Source of the DNA: Rhodoferax sp. TH121
Lineage (GTDB): Bacteria > Pseudomonadota > Gammaproteobacteria > Burkholderiales > Burkholderiaceae_C
Direction: 5' to 3'
Length of the DNA: 64,000 nt
Assembly (NCBI RefSeq): GCF_002251855.1
Contig: NZ_NOXW01000016.1
Location: forward strand, 36,422-100,421
In this document: positions 37,033-45,939 of the stretch, piece after piece
Layout of the letters: each line of letters opens with the position of its first letter
Numbering within the stretch: the stretch's first letter is position 1
Translations under genes and position numbers: made by a program
The notes under the pieces: model-generated
Seen by the model: only the letters and a program-made list of their open reading frames with translations
The model's database searches: none
What the model was told of the DNA's origin: nothing

Positions 37033-37947
37033 CTATTTGCGCATCAGCGTGCTCTTGCCAAACAGCGACTCGATCAGGTCCACCGCCACTTCCGCCGTGC
37101 GGTTGCGCTCGTCCAGCGCGGGGTTGAGTTCAAACACATCCAGGCTGCCCAGGCGGCCGGTGTCGGCAATCATCTCCATGCAGAGCTGCGCCTCGCGGTA
37201 GGTGGGGCCGCCGCGCACGGTGGTGCCCACGCCGGGCGCAATGTCGGGGTCCAGAAAATCCACGTCAAAGCTCACATGCAGGTGGGTGTTCACGTCCATC
37301 AAGGCGAGCGCCAGCTCCATGGCCGCGCGCATGCCCATCTCGTCGATGTAGCGCATGTCGAAGACTTCCAGGTCTTGCTCATGCACAAATCGTTTCTCGC
37401 CCTCGTCCACACTGCGGATGCCAATCTGTCGCACCCACTTCGGTGAAATGGCGGGCACATGGCCGCCAATCTCGATCAGCTCTTGGGGGCCAAAGCCGCA
37501 CAGGCAGGCCACGGGCATGCCGTGGATGTTGCCGCTGGGCGTGAGCGTGTTGGTGTTGAAGTCGGCATGGGCGTCCAGCCACAGCACACGCAGTTTCTTG
37601 CCCGCATCGCGGCAGTGGCGCGCCACGGCGCTGATGGACCCAATGCCCAGGCAATGGTCCCCGCCCAGTACGATGGGCAGGCGCCCGCGTTGCAGCTCGG
37701 TATAGACCGCGTCATGCAGGCTGCGGTTCCAGGCCGTTACCTCGGGCAGGTGGCGGTAGCCGTTCACGGGCGGCAGCCAGGGGTTGGCCGGGCCGCTCAG
37801 GTTACCTTTGTCCAGCACCTCCAGCCCGTGGCTTTGCAGCACGCTGGCAATGTTGGCCACGCGCAGGGCCTCGGGCCCCATGCTGGCGCCGCGGCTGCCC
37901 GCACCAATGTCCGTGGGCGCACCAATCAGGCTGACGCGGGTGTTCAT
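37033..37947 (-). CDS. rocF: Arginase
   Basis: A 304-aa ureohydrolase that splits arginine to ornithine and urea. The binuclear manganese ligands are in LGGDHCLGIG, LDAHADFNT and SFDVDFLDPDIAPGVGT; the NTNTLTPSGNIHGMPVA segment is typical of arginase rather than agmatinase. Its start overlaps the stop of the asparaginase gene (ATGA), so the two form an amino-acid degradation operon. PutA nearby could continue catabolism from proline, though it lies on the other strand. Confidence 0.92.
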   Translation of the reverse strand: MNTRVSLIGAPTDIGAGSRGASMGPEALRVANIASVLQSHGLEVLDKGNLSGPANPWLPPVNGYRHLPEVTAWNRSLHDAVYTELQRGRLPIVLGGDHCLGIGSISAVARHCRDAGKKLRVLWLDAHADFNTNTLTPSGNIHGMPVACLCGFGPQELIEIGGHVPAISPKWVRQIGIRSVDEGEKRFVHEQDLEVFDMRYIDEMGMRAAMELALALMDVNTHLHVSFDVDFLDPDIAPGVGTTVRGGPTYREAQLCMEMIADTGRLGSLDVFELNPALDERNRTAEVAVDLIESLFGKSTLMRK

Positions 37948-38951
37948 GGAGTCTCCAATTGGAAAACGGGCCGGCGTTCGCCCACCAGCAGACCGCGCGC
38001 GTTGCGAATCTCGGCCGCACGCCAGGGCTGCAGCGCTGTGCGTTGCGCGTCGTCCAGCCAGCCTAGCTGGTCCAGCACTTCCACGCTGGCGGCAAACAGC
38101 GCGGGCTTGTTGCCATCAATGATCTTGAGCGCAAAGGCCTCGCCCCGGCTCTTGCTGCCCACCACCTGCACGCCGTCCGCGCCCACCTTGCTGACCCAGT
38201 CGCCCCGACCCACGCGCATGAAGTCCAGGTCGTTGCGACCGGTGCCGCTGACCATCTCCGGGTGATCCGTCATGGCCTCGCTCAGCAGGGCGAAGCTGGC
38301 GCCAAACTCGGCGTCCTGCGCGCCACTGGCTAGTCGCGCATAGCCGCGCGCCAGATTGGAGAGTGGCATCGCGAAGTTGGGGGCCGAGCAGCCGTCTATG
38401 CCTATGGGCATGTCCTGCACCTCCATGCCCACGGCGCGCGCCACATCGCGGGCAATCGCCTGCTGCAGCGGGTGGTCGGGGGCGGTGTAGTCGTCCAGCG
38501 GCAGGCCGTGTTGCACGCAATAGGCCACAAAGCCCGCGTGTTTGCCGCTGCAGTTGTTATGAGCTTCGGTATAGGTCGCACCCTCGGGCGCGCTCTTGTC
38601 AAAGTAGGTGAATTGCAGCGGCACATGGCAGCCGCAGCGCAGTGTCTTATAGGTGTGACCCGCTTTTTCCAGCATGCTGTTGGCGCCATCCACATGCATG
38701 GGCTCGCCATTGTGGCTGGCACATAGCAAGGCGTTTTCGGCTTGGCTAAAGCCAAACTGCGCAGGGCCACCGGCTTCCACAAAGGGCAGGGCCTGCAGGG
38801 CCTTGAGCGTGGAGCGGGTGAAGGTGACCAAGTGCGGGTCGCCCGCAAAGGCCTTGAGCTGTCCGCTCCGGTTGACCACGGCCACTGCGCCGAAGTGCAG
38901 ACATTCGGGCGTGCCGCCGCGGGTAAGTTCGATGAGGGGTGCGAGTTTCAC
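37944..38951 (-). CDS. L-asparaginase, Rhizobium etli (ReAII, PF06089) type
   Basis: A 335-aa amidohydrolase unrelated to the E. coli type I/II enzymes. Features are the S47-T-L-K50 catalytic pair (matching Ser48/Lys51 of ReAII), NNCSGKHAGFVAYC with a metal-binding cysteine and lysine, and IGIDGCSAPNFA with the second cysteine. It would convert asparagine to aspartate and ammonia in the cytoplasm. It is the first gene of the pair with arginase and is divergent from the oxygenase gene. Confidence 0.88.
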   Translation of the reverse strand: MKLAPLIELTRGGTPECLHFGAVAVVNRSGQLKAFAGDPHLVTFTRSTLKALQALPFVEAGGPAQFGFSQAENALLCASHNGEPMHVDGANSMLEKAGHTYKTLRCGCHVPLQFTYFDKSAPEGATYTEAHNNCSGKHAGFVAYCVQHGLPLDDYTAPDHPLQQAIARDVARAVGMEVQDMPIGIDGCSAPNFAMPLSNLARGYARLASGAQDAEFGASFALLSEAMTDHPEMVSGTGRNDLDFMRVGRGDWVSKVGADGVQVVGSKSRGEAFALKIIDGNKPALFAASVEVLDQLGWLDDAQRTALQPWRAAEIRNARGLLVGERRPVFQLETP

Positions 38952-39011
38952 AGTGCGGGTTCTCCTGCGAGCAAGCGTATCCGATTTGGCTGCGCGCGTG
39001 CTCAGGCTGTC

Positions 39012-39017
39012 TATACT
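39012..39017 (+). promoter_or_regulatory. Possible -10 element for the PhyH-family gene
   Basis: TATACT lies 37 bases before the start codon in the 102-base divergent gap. A TTGGCT upstream has a 20-base spacer, longer than ideal, so only the -10 is suggestive. Confidence 0.3.
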
Positions 39018-39053
39018 GAAACGCTATTGCCACAGCCCAACTTTGCATAGCCC

Positions 39054-39911
39054 ATGCTCACCCTTGAACAGAAAACCCGCTACCACGAAGACGGATTCAT
39101 CATCCTGCCCAACTTCAAGTCCGCTGCCGAGATTGCCGCCGTGCGCGCCCGGGCCGAGGCCATTGTTGAGGCTTTTGACCCCAATGAGAGCAAGACCATC
39201 TTCACCACCAACGACCAGGTACGCAAGGTGGACCACTATTTCCTGAACTCCGCCGACCGGGTCAGCTGCTTCTTTGAAGAAGAAGCATTCGGCCCCGATG
39301 GCGAGCTGCGCCAGGCCAAGGCCCTGTCCATCAACAAGATCGGCCATGCGCTGCACGACAAAGACCCCGTGTTTGAAGCCTTTAGCCACGGGGCTGCGCT
39401 GGCCGAGGTGGCCGCCGATGTGGGCCTGACCCAGCCGCAAGTCTGGCAGTCCATGTACATCTTCAAGCAGCCCGGCATTGGCGGCGAGGTGGGCTGGCAC
39501 CAGGACGCCACCTTCTTCGACACCACGCCCATCAGCGTCACCACCTTCTGGTTTGCGCTGGAAGACGCCACCCTGGACAACGGATGTTTGTGGACCGAAC
39601 CCGGCGGCCACCGTGGCCCGCGCGGTGTGTTGCGCGAGCGTTTTGAGCGCCGTGGTGACGCAATCACCATGAATAAATTGGACGCCACGCCCTGGCCGGC
39701 CAGCAATGTGAATGCCATTCCGTTGGAGGTGAAGGCCGGCGCGCTGGTGGTCTTCCACGGCCTGCTGCCGCACTACAGCGCACCCAACCGGTCCGCCGTG
39801 TCGCGGCATGCCTATACCTTGCATGCCACGGACGCGAGTACGGAATATGCAGCGACCAATTGGCTGCAACGCGGGGCCGATGATCCCGTGCGCGGCTTTC
39901 TGCTGTCATGA
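39054..39911 (+). CDS. Phytanoyl-CoA dioxygenase (PhyH) family protein
   Basis: A 285-aa Fe(II)/2-oxoglutarate oxygenase. The iron ligands are H149 and D151 in GWHQDATFF and H240 in LPHYSAPN; RHAYTLHATD supplies the 2-oxoglutarate-binding arginine. It resembles the PHYHD1 group, whose physiological substrates are mostly unknown. Nothing in the neighbourhood indicates a substrate. Start codon and length agree with the family. Confidence 0.88.
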   Translation: MLTLEQKTRYHEDGFIILPNFKSAAEIAAVRARAEAIVEAFDPNESKTIFTTNDQVRKVDHYFLNSADRVSCFFEEEAFGPDGELRQAKALSINKIGHALHDKDPVFEAFSHGAALAEVAADVGLTQPQVWQSMYIFKQPGIGGEVGWHQDATFFDTTPISVTTFWFALEDATLDNGCLWTEPGGHRGPRGVLRERFERRGDAITMNKLDATPWPASNVNAIPLEVKAGALVVFHGLLPHYSAPNRSAVSRHAYTLHATDASTEYAATNWLQRGADDPVRGFLLS

Positions 39912-39944
39912 TGGAGGGCTTTTCTCCCGCCATCCTGAACTGAC

Positions 39945-40604
39945 ATGACCGACACGTTGCCCACCCCGACCGAAACACCGACCGCTGACGCTCCAGCGGC
40001 AAACCGCCAACGTGCGTCCAGACCTGATGTGTTCCCGGTGCTGGAAAAGATGGCGGCGTTTTACCCCCACATGTTTGGCGCCACCTTCCTCCCCATGAAG
40101 CGCGGCATTTTTCAGGATCTGCTCGACGCGCACCCTGGTACGTTTGAGCGCGATAGCCTCAAGGCGGCCTTGGCCTACCACGCGCGATCCACCCGTTACC
40201 TGACGGTCGTGGCGACTGGCCAAGACCGGCACGACCTGCAAGGCCAGCCCGTGGAAGCCATGGCGCCCGAGCATGTGCACCACGCCCTGCTGGAAGTCTT
40301 CCGCCGCCGCCAAACCCGCAGCAAGGAAGACCTGCGCCCCAAGCTCGTGCAGCGCATCGTGGTGGCCTGCGAGGCCTCGGGCCTGACGCCCCTGGCCTAT
40401 GCAGAGCTGGTGCGTGGTCGTGACGAAGCCGCCAACGCCGTGCTGGACGAAGCCATGGCCGAGGCCAGTGCCCGCGCTGCCAAGACCGAAGCGCTGTTGA
40501 AAGCATTCAAGGCCAGCGGCAAGTCTCTCGACGTTTTTGCCGACATGTACGGTTTGGATCCACGCGCAGTGAGCCGGATGCTGGCGCGTGCGACCGTGGC
40601 CTGA
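39945..40604 (+). CDS. ProQ/FinO-family RNA chaperone
   Basis: A 219-aa protein. After a proline/alanine-rich N-terminus the ProQ/FinO domain covers about residues 27-125: FPVLEKMAAFYPHMFG, PMKRGIFQDLLDAHP, ALAYHARSTRYL and GQDRHDLQG. A C-terminal helical extension of about 95 residues follows (RRRQTRSKEDLRPKLVQRI). Such proteins bind structured small RNAs and mRNA 3' ends and match them. The domain is clear; RNA targets are unknown. It follows the oxygenase gene by 33 bases. Confidence 0.85.
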   Translation: MTDTLPTPTETPTADAPAANRQRASRPDVFPVLEKMAAFYPHMFGATFLPMKRGIFQDLLDAHPGTFERDSLKAALAYHARSTRYLTVVATGQDRHDLQGQPVEAMAPEHVHHALLEVFRRRQTRSKEDLRPKLVQRIVVACEASGLTPLAYAELVRGRDEAANAVLDEAMAEASARAAKTEALLKAFKASGKSLDVFADMYGLDPRAVSRMLARATVA

Positions 40605-40672
40605 CTGAACGCCTACTTCCGATCTACGCCTTGTCCCCGAATTGACGGTGGATGATCGGTAGGCGGCCCACA

Positions 40673-42502
40673 ATGGCCGCCATGCCCAACATCATCTCCC
40701 CCCTGCAAGCCAGTGTCGTCCAGTGGCTGGTGCAGCCCGGCCAGACGGTTGCCGCTGGCGACGTGCTCGTCATTTTGGAAGCCATGAAGATGGAGCACGA
40801 GGTGCGTGCGCCGGCTGCGGGCCGTGTCACCCACCTCTGCTACGGCGTGGGGGAGCTGGTGCCGGAGAAAGACGCGCTACTGAATTGGGAGCTGCTGGCG
40901 CATATTCCACGGGGGTTGGATGCGAATTTGGCATCCAGCCTCGCCCCGCAAGTTAACCCGGTAACTGCCGCTACCGGCGTGCGCGCCGACCTCCAGGCGC
41001 TGCGCGATCGCATGGTTTTCACTGCCGACGCAAGCCGCCCCGAAGCCATGGCCAAGCGCCACGCGCAAGGCTTGCGCAGTGCGCGCGAGAACATTGCCGA
41101 CTTGTGCGACGCTGGCTCCTTCTTGGAATATGGCGCGCTGGCTGTGGCGGCGCAGCGCAGCCGTCGCACTGAGGCGGACCTGGTGCAGAACACACCGGCC
41201 GATGGCATGGTCACCGGCATTGGCACGGTGAACGGCCAGCGCACTGTGGTGATGGCTTACGACGCTACAGTGCTGGCTGGCACCCAGGGAATGCGCAACC
41301 ACCAGAAGACGGACCGCATGCTGGGCATTGCCCTGCAGCATAAGCTGCCCGTGGTGCTGTTTGCCGAGGGTGGCGGTGGGCGGCCCGGCGATGTGGACAT
41401 GCCCATCGTGGCGGGCCTGCATGTAGGCACCTTTGCCAGCTTTGCGCGCCTGAACGGCCAGGTGCCGGTGATTGGCATTGCCGCGGGGCGTTGTTTTGCA
41501 GGCAACGCGGCGCTGCTGGGTTGCAGCGATGTAGTGATTGCCACGCGCGCCAGCAACATCGGCATGGGTGGCCCGGCGATGGTGGAGGGTGGCGACCTGG
41601 GCGTTTTCAAGCCCGAGCAGATTGGCCCCAGCGGCGTGCAGCATGCCAATGGCGTGATCGATGTGCTGGTGGATGACGAGGCGCAGGCTGTGGTGGTGGC
41701 GCGCCACTACCTGTCGTTTTTCCAGAGCCGTACTACGGAATGGACCGCACCCGATGCGACGATGTTGCGTGAGGTCGTGCCCGAGAACCGTCTGCGCGTG
41801 TACGACACCCGCGTCGCGGTGGAGGGTATTTCCGACGTGGGCAGCGTGCTCTACCTGCGGGCGGGGTTTGGCCTTGGCATCCATACGGCGCTGGTGCGCA
41901 TTGCGGGCCGCCCCGTGGGCGTGCTGGCCAACAATCCGGCCCACCTGGGGGGCGCCATTGATGCCGATGCGGCCGATAAAGCTGCGCGCTTTCTGCAGCT
42001 GTGCAACGCACACGGTTTGCCCATTGTCAGTCTGGTGGATACGCCGGGCTTCATGGTCGGGCCGGACACCGAGGCCACGGCCCAGGTGCGCCATGTGAGC
42101 CGCATGTTCATTGCCGCAGCGCATTTGCGCGTGCCGTATCTGAGTGTGGTGCTGCGCAAGGGCTATGGCCTGGGCGCCATGGCCATGACGGCGGGCAGCT
42201 TTCAGGCACCGCTGGCGATTGCCGCCTGGCCCACGGGCGAGTTTGGCGCCATGGGGCTGGAGGGCGCGGTGCGCCTGGGCTACCGCAAGGAGTTGGAAGC
42301 CCTGCCTGAGGGCGCGGAGCGCGACGCCCTGTTCCAGCGTCTGCTGGCCCAGCAGGTGGCGGCGGGCAGCAGTCTCAACATGGCAGCGACGCTGGAGATC
42401 GACGCGGTGGTCGACCCGGCGGATACGCGGGACTGGCTGATTGCCGGGTTGGAAGCGGGCAAGGTGCAAGCCTTCGGCGGACCTGCCATTGACTCTTGGT
42501 AG
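40673..42502 (+). CDS. Biotin carboxyl carrier-carboxyltransferase fusion (acyl-CoA carboxylase subunit)
   Basis: A 609-aa protein joining a biotinyl domain (about 5-75, biotin lysine K39 in LEAMKMEHEV) to an acyl-CoA carboxyltransferase (about 115-600; ARENIADLCDAGSFLEYG, GTQGMRNHQKTDRMLG, DTPGFMVGPDTEATAQVRH, RKGYGLGAMAM). It would transfer carboxyl from biotin to an acyl-CoA or similar acceptor. No biotin carboxylase gene lies in the window, so that subunit must come from elsewhere. The start is uncertain: ATGs 21 bases upstream and 9 bases downstream are alternatives, and the chosen one has AGG at suitable spacing. Confidence 0.85.
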   Translation: MAAMPNIISPLQASVVQWLVQPGQTVAAGDVLVILEAMKMEHEVRAPAAGRVTHLCYGVGELVPEKDALLNWELLAHIPRGLDANLASSLAPQVNPVTAATGVRADLQALRDRMVFTADASRPEAMAKRHAQGLRSARENIADLCDAGSFLEYGALAVAAQRSRRTEADLVQNTPADGMVTGIGTVNGQRTVVMAYDATVLAGTQGMRNHQKTDRMLGIALQHKLPVVLFAEGGGGRPGDVDMPIVAGLHVGTFASFARLNGQVPVIGIAAGRCFAGNAALLGCSDVVIATRASNIGMGGPAMVEGGDLGVFKPEQIGPSGVQHANGVIDVLVDDEAQAVVVARHYLSFFQSRTTEWTAPDATMLREVVPENRLRVYDTRVAVEGISDVGSVLYLRAGFGLGIHTALVRIAGRPVGVLANNPAHLGGAIDADAADKAARFLQLCNAHGLPIVSLVDTPGFMVGPDTEATAQVRHVSRMFIAAAHLRVPYLSVVLRKGYGLGAMAMTAGSFQAPLAIAAWPTGEFGAMGLEGAVRLGYRKELEALPEGAERDALFQRLLAQQVAAGSSLNMAATLEIDAVVDPADTRDWLIAGLEAGKVQAFGGPAIDSW

Positions 42503-42520
42503 AGCCCGTAGCGGCCCATT

Positions 42521-42545
42521 AAAAAAGCCCCTCGGAGAGGGGCTT
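42521..42545 (-). terminator. Rho-independent terminator for the Bor-like gene
   Basis: AAGCCCCTC and GAGGGGCTT pair perfectly around a three-base loop. A run of six A on the plus strand gives a U tract in transcripts leaving the Bor-like gene, so the terminator is directed to the left. Confidence 0.82.
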
Positions 42546-42565
42546 GCAGGGGTGCGGGAGCGGCC

Positions 42566-42862
42566 TTACTTGCAGTACACGCGGGCAGTACGTGGTGTGT
42601 AGATGCCCAGGGTGATCATGCCAAACAGCACGTCGGTGGCAGATTGCTCCACTGCGACGCCCGTGACCTTGTCAGCACCGCCGCACACCTTGCCGGCATC
42701 CACCGACTTCATTTGCCCAATGCCGCTGACGAAGAAGGTTTGGCTGTCTTCGGCCTTGGCAGTTGGCATGGCCGAGAGTTCGCCCGCCACGTTGAAGCGT
42801 TGGTTGGCACAACCGCTCAGCAGCGCGACGGCGGCGATAACGGTGAAAGCTGATTTCATCAT
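42566..42862 (-). CDS. Bor/Iss-family outer-membrane lipoprotein
   Basis: A 98-aa lipoprotein with lipobox LLSGC and lipidated C18. The body matches the lambda Bor and E. coli Iss family closely: FFVSGIGQMKSVDAGKVCGG, then GMITLGIYTPRTARVYC at the C-terminus. In E. coli, Bor and Iss increase serum resistance and are phage- or plasmid-borne. Here the gene stands alone among housekeeping genes with its own terminator and no phage genes nearby, so a general envelope role is likely. GGAG eight bases upstream supports the first of two consecutive ATG codons. Confidence 0.87.
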   Translation of the reverse strand: MMKSAFTVIAAVALLSGCANQRFNVAGELSAMPTAKAEDSQTFFVSGIGQMKSVDAGKVCGGADKVTGVAVEQSATDVLFGMITLGIYTPRTARVYCK

Positions 42863-43072
42863 TCCAGAATCTCCCAAAGTGAGTGAACACACAAGCCTGT
42901 GCAATACGGGCTGGAGTCATTGAAACCGGCTTGGGCACGGCCGTCAAGATGAAAAACGCAGCGTTGGCGTGGGGCTGCATTCCTGCAATTTGTTACAGCA
43001 CCCCCCGGGTTTTCCTCTTTTCTAAGCTGCCTGACCGTGCCATAGTGGGCCCAAGTGACGTGGAGGCTTGTC

Positions 43073-43480
43073 GTGTATTTACTTCGGACGGTGTGGATGG
43101 CTTGCTTGGCACCAGGAGTGTGGGCCCAGGCATTGGCGCCTGAGCCTGTCTTGCCTGCGGCCCCCATGGGGGCCTCCGACCGTGCCATGGTGCACCGTGC
43201 CGATGGGCAGCGCCAGCAGCTGGAGGACTCCGTCAAGGACTACCTGGTCGCTTTTGACAGCCGTTTGGCTGCGCCCGGCGTCCAGCCGCGCAAGACGGTA
43301 GGCCTTTCGCTGACCAATTTCTCAGGCAGTCCCTTGTCGCTGGCCTACGACCCGAATGGCAAAAGCATGATGGCGCAGTGGCGCTCCTCGCAGACCACGG
43401 CCTTCGGCCAGACCTTCCAGTACCAGGCCTTCGTGGGCGAAGCGGGCGCGGTCAACTTCGTCATCAGCTCCCGCTTCTGA
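43073..43480 (+). CDS. Small secreted protein of unknown function
   Basis: I do not recognise this family. It encodes 135 aa from a GTG start with a perfect GGAGG six bases upstream; an earlier in-frame GTG lacks such a site. The N-terminus has a signal peptide (YLLRTVWMACLAPGVWAQA). The mature part is about 110 residues, with a polar segment (DRAMVHRADGQRQQLEDSVK) and a probable beta-rich C-terminal half (VGLSLTNFSGSPLSLAYDPN, ending VNFVISSRF). No cysteine remains after signal cleavage. It is divergent from the Bor-like gene across 210 bases with no other gene. Confidence 0.65.
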   Translation: MYLLRTVWMACLAPGVWAQALAPEPVLPAAPMGASDRAMVHRADGQRQQLEDSVKDYLVAFDSRLAAPGVQPRKTVGLSLTNFSGSPLSLAYDPNGKSMMAQWRSSQTTAFGQTFQYQAFVGEAGAVNFVISSRF

Positions 43481-43492
43481 CGCGCCAGTGAC

Positions 43493-44995
43493 CTAGAAGC
43501 GTGGCAGGTCCGGGTGCTTGATCTGCCCGGCGCGCACCAGCATCTTTCCGTATTCGGCGCAGCGCTGCAGCGTGGGGATCACCTTGCCGGGGTTGAGCAG
43601 GCCCTTGGGGTCGAACGCTTCCTTCAGCGCCACCATCTGCGCGTTCTCCTCGGCACTGAACTGCACACACATGCTGTTGAGTTTTTCCACACCTACGCCG
43701 TGTTCTCCCGTCACCGTGCCGCCCATGGCCACGCTGGTCTCCAGAATCTCGGCGCCAAACAGCTCGCAGCGGCGTAGTTGGTCGGCATCGTTCGCGTCGA
43801 ACAGGATCAGCGGGTGCAGATTGCCATCGCCCGCGTGGAACACATTGGCGCAGCGCAGCTGGTACTTCTTCTCCATCTCCGCAATCGCCAGCAGGATGTC
43901 GGCCAGGCGCGCGCGCGGGATGGTGCTGTCCATGCACATGTAGTCGGGGCTGATGCGGCCGCTGGCGGGGAAGGCGTTTTTGCGCCCGCTCCAGAAGCGC
44001 AGGCGCTCGGCCTCGCTGTTGCTGACCGCGATGCCGGTCGCGCCCGCCGCGCGCAGCACTTCGCTCATGCGGCCGATTTCTTCTTCCACCTCTTCGGGCG
44101 TGCCATCGCTCTCGCACAGCAGGATCGCCTCCGCTGAGAGGTCATAGCCCGCGTGCACAAAGTCTTCCACCGCGGCCGTCATGGGCTTGTCCATCATCTC
44201 CAGCCCGGCGGGGATGATGCCCGCCGCAATGACGGCGGCCACCGCATCGCCCGCTTTGCGCAGGTCGTCAAAACTGGCCATGATGCAGCGCGCCAATTGC
44301 GGCTTGGGCACCAGCTTCACGGTCACTTCGGTGATGACAGCCAGCATGCCCTCGCTGCCCACCAGCACGCTCAGCAGGTCGTAGCCCGGCGCGTCCAGCG
44401 CATCGCCACCAAACTCGATGGGCTCGCCTTCCATGGTGAAGCCGCGCACCTTCAGCACGTTGTGCAGCGTGAGGCCGTACTTAAGGCAGTGCACGCCGCC
44501 CGAGTTTTCGGCCACGTTGCCACCAATCGTGCAGGCAATCTGGCTGCTCGGGTCGGGCGCGTAGTACAGGCCCAGCGGCGCGGCCGCCTCACTGATGGCC
44601 AGGTTGCGCACGCCGCACTGCACCACGGCGGTTCGGCTGCGCTTGTCCAGCTTCACAATCTTGTTGAACTTGGCCAGCGACAGCGTCACGCCCAGCGCAT
44701 GCGGCATGGCCCCACCCGACAGGCCGGTGCCCGCACCGCGCGCCACCACCGGCACGTTCAGGCCATGGCACACGCGCAGCACCGCAGCCACCTGTTCCTC
44801 GGTCTCCGGCAGGGCCACCAGCAGCGGACGCTGCCGGTAGGCGGTCAGGCCGTCGCACTCGTAGGGCGTGGTGTCTTCCGTCTGGTACAGCAGGGAATGC
44901 GGAGCCAAATAGGGTGCTAGCCCCCGCAGAATCTGCGCGAGCAGCTCTGCTTTTGATAGCAAATTTTGGGTGCTGGCGGTAGCGGGTGCGTTCAT
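43493..44995 (-). CDS. glcD: Glycolate oxidase subunit GlcD (FAD-linked oxidase)
   Basis: A 500-aa flavoprotein of the VAO/PCMH family oxidising glycolate or D-lactate-type acids. The FAD domain has VARGAGTGLSGGAMPHALG and PSSQIACTIGGNVAENSGG; the C-terminal domain has FHAGDGNLHPLILFD and GTVTGEHGVGVEK. It has the usual GlcD length from the chosen ATG. GlcE and GlcF are absent here; the upstream gene on the same strand is a LysR regulator. Residues about 12-31, before the FAD domain, are encoded by a repeat copy (LLSKAELLAQILRGLAPYLA). Confidence 0.88.
   Translation of the reverse strand: MNAPATASTQNLLSKAELLAQILRGLAPYLAPHSLLYQTEDTTPYECDGLTAYRQRPLLVALPETEEQVAAVLRVCHGLNVPVVARGAGTGLSGGAMPHALGVTLSLAKFNKIVKLDKRSRTAVVQCGVRNLAISEAAAPLGLYYAPDPSSQIACTIGGNVAENSGGVHCLKYGLTLHNVLKVRGFTMEGEPIEFGGDALDAPGYDLLSVLVGSEGMLAVITEVTVKLVPKPQLARCIMASFDDLRKAGDAVAAVIAAGIIPAGLEMMDKPMTAAVEDFVHAGYDLSAEAILLCESDGTPEEVEEEIGRMSEVLRAAGATGIAVSNSEAERLRFWSGRKNAFPASGRISPDYMCMDSTIPRARLADILLAIAEMEKKYQLRCANVFHAGDGNLHPLILFDANDADQLRRCELFGAEILETSVAMGGTVTGEHGVGVEKLNSMCVQFSAEENAQMVALKEAFDPKGLLNPGKVIPTLQRCAEYGKMLVRAGQIKHPDLPRF
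44905..44960 (-). repeat. Dispersed repeat, copy 6 (N-terminal codons of glcD)
   Basis: On the minus strand it starts GCTATCAAAAGCAGAGCTGC, then TCGCGCAGATTC and GGGGCTAGCACCCTATTTGG: both halves are well preserved. It is read in a different frame from the yggS, ycnI and dehydrogenase copies. Confidence 0.82.
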
Positions 44996-45066
44996 GGTGA
45001 CTCTCTGGCGGTGTGGGTTGCACTCTAGTGGAAAGCCAGCCGTTGTGGGTTGAAGAATCTTGGGGC

Positions 45067-45939
45067 TTAGCCCACCGCTTTTTTCAACCAGTCGGCAAAG
45101 GCCGCCACTTCCCAGCGGTCCAGTGCGCCGGTGCGCCAGCACAGGTAGTGGGCGTGGGGGCTGGGCACGTTGTGGTCGTACAGGCGCACCAGCGCGCCGT
45201 TGTCTAGCCAGGGGGCGCCCAGCTTGAGGCGCACCAGGCCTACGCCCATGCCGGCGGCAGCGGCGTCGCACATCAGGCCAATGTCATTGAACTGGGAGCC
45301 GTCCACCGGCTCGGGCCAGTCCAGCCCGTTGGCGGCAAACCAGGTGCGCCAGGGTTCGAGCGGGCTGCGCAAGAAGGGCAGGTTGGCCAGGTCCTGCGGT
45401 GTCTCAAACGGCCCATGCTCGCGCACAAAGGCGGGCGAGGCCAGCGGCGTCACCTCGTCCTTCATCAAGAGCGCGTGCTCCATGTCGGCATAGCGGCCAG
45501 GGCCAAAGCGCACCATCAGGTCCGCGTCCTCGGCCACCACATCCAAGAGCGGGATGGAGACCTGCAAGGTCAGGTCAATCTCCGGGTAAGCGTCTGTAAA
45601 TTGGCGCAAGCGGGGAATCAGGATGGAGCGCGAGAACGTGGGCGTAACTGCCAAGCGCAACTTGCGCTTGCCGGGCGCAGCCGACGCACTGGGGAATTTC
45701 TGCAGGATAGCCAGCCCCTCGCGCACATGGGCCAGGTACTCGCTGCCCTCGGTGGTCAGCGAAAAGTCGGCCCGGCCAAACAACTTGGTGCCAATGATCT
45801 GCTCCAGCTGGCGCACCCGGTGGCTCACGGCGCTGGGTGTCACAAACAGTTCTTCCGCCGCCAGCGTCACCGAACGCAGCCGCGCCAGCGCTTCAAAGGT
45901 CAGCAGGCATTGGATGGGGGGGATGCGGGAGGCGCTCAT
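45067..45939 (-). CDS. LysR-family transcriptional regulator (GcvA-like)
   Basis: A 290-aa regulator with the N-terminal winged helix-turn-helix (LLTFEALARLRSVTLAAEEL, VTPSAVSHRVRQLEQIIG) and a type-2 periplasmic-binding-fold effector domain. The RIPPIQCLLTFEA opening is that of the GcvA-like subgroup. It lies immediately upstream of glcD in the same direction, 71 bases away, so control of glycolate or related acid oxidation is plausible. Confidence 0.88.
   Translation of the reverse strand: MSASRIPPIQCLLTFEALARLRSVTLAAEELFVTPSAVSHRVRQLEQIIGTKLFGRADFSLTTEGSEYLAHVREGLAILQKFPSASAAPGKRKLRLAVTPTFSRSILIPRLRQFTDAYPEIDLTLQVSIPLLDVVAEDADLMVRFGPGRYADMEHALLMKDEVTPLASPAFVREHGPFETPQDLANLPFLRSPLEPWRTWFAANGLDWPEPVDGSQFNDIGLMCDAAAAGMGVGLVRLKLGAPWLDNGALVRLYDHNVPSPHAHYLCWRTGALDRWEVAAFADWLKKAVG

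Noticed and set aside
42566..42862. Prophage remnant around the Bor-like gene
   Set aside because: No integrase, structural or lysis genes nearby; neighbours are ordinary chromosomal genes.
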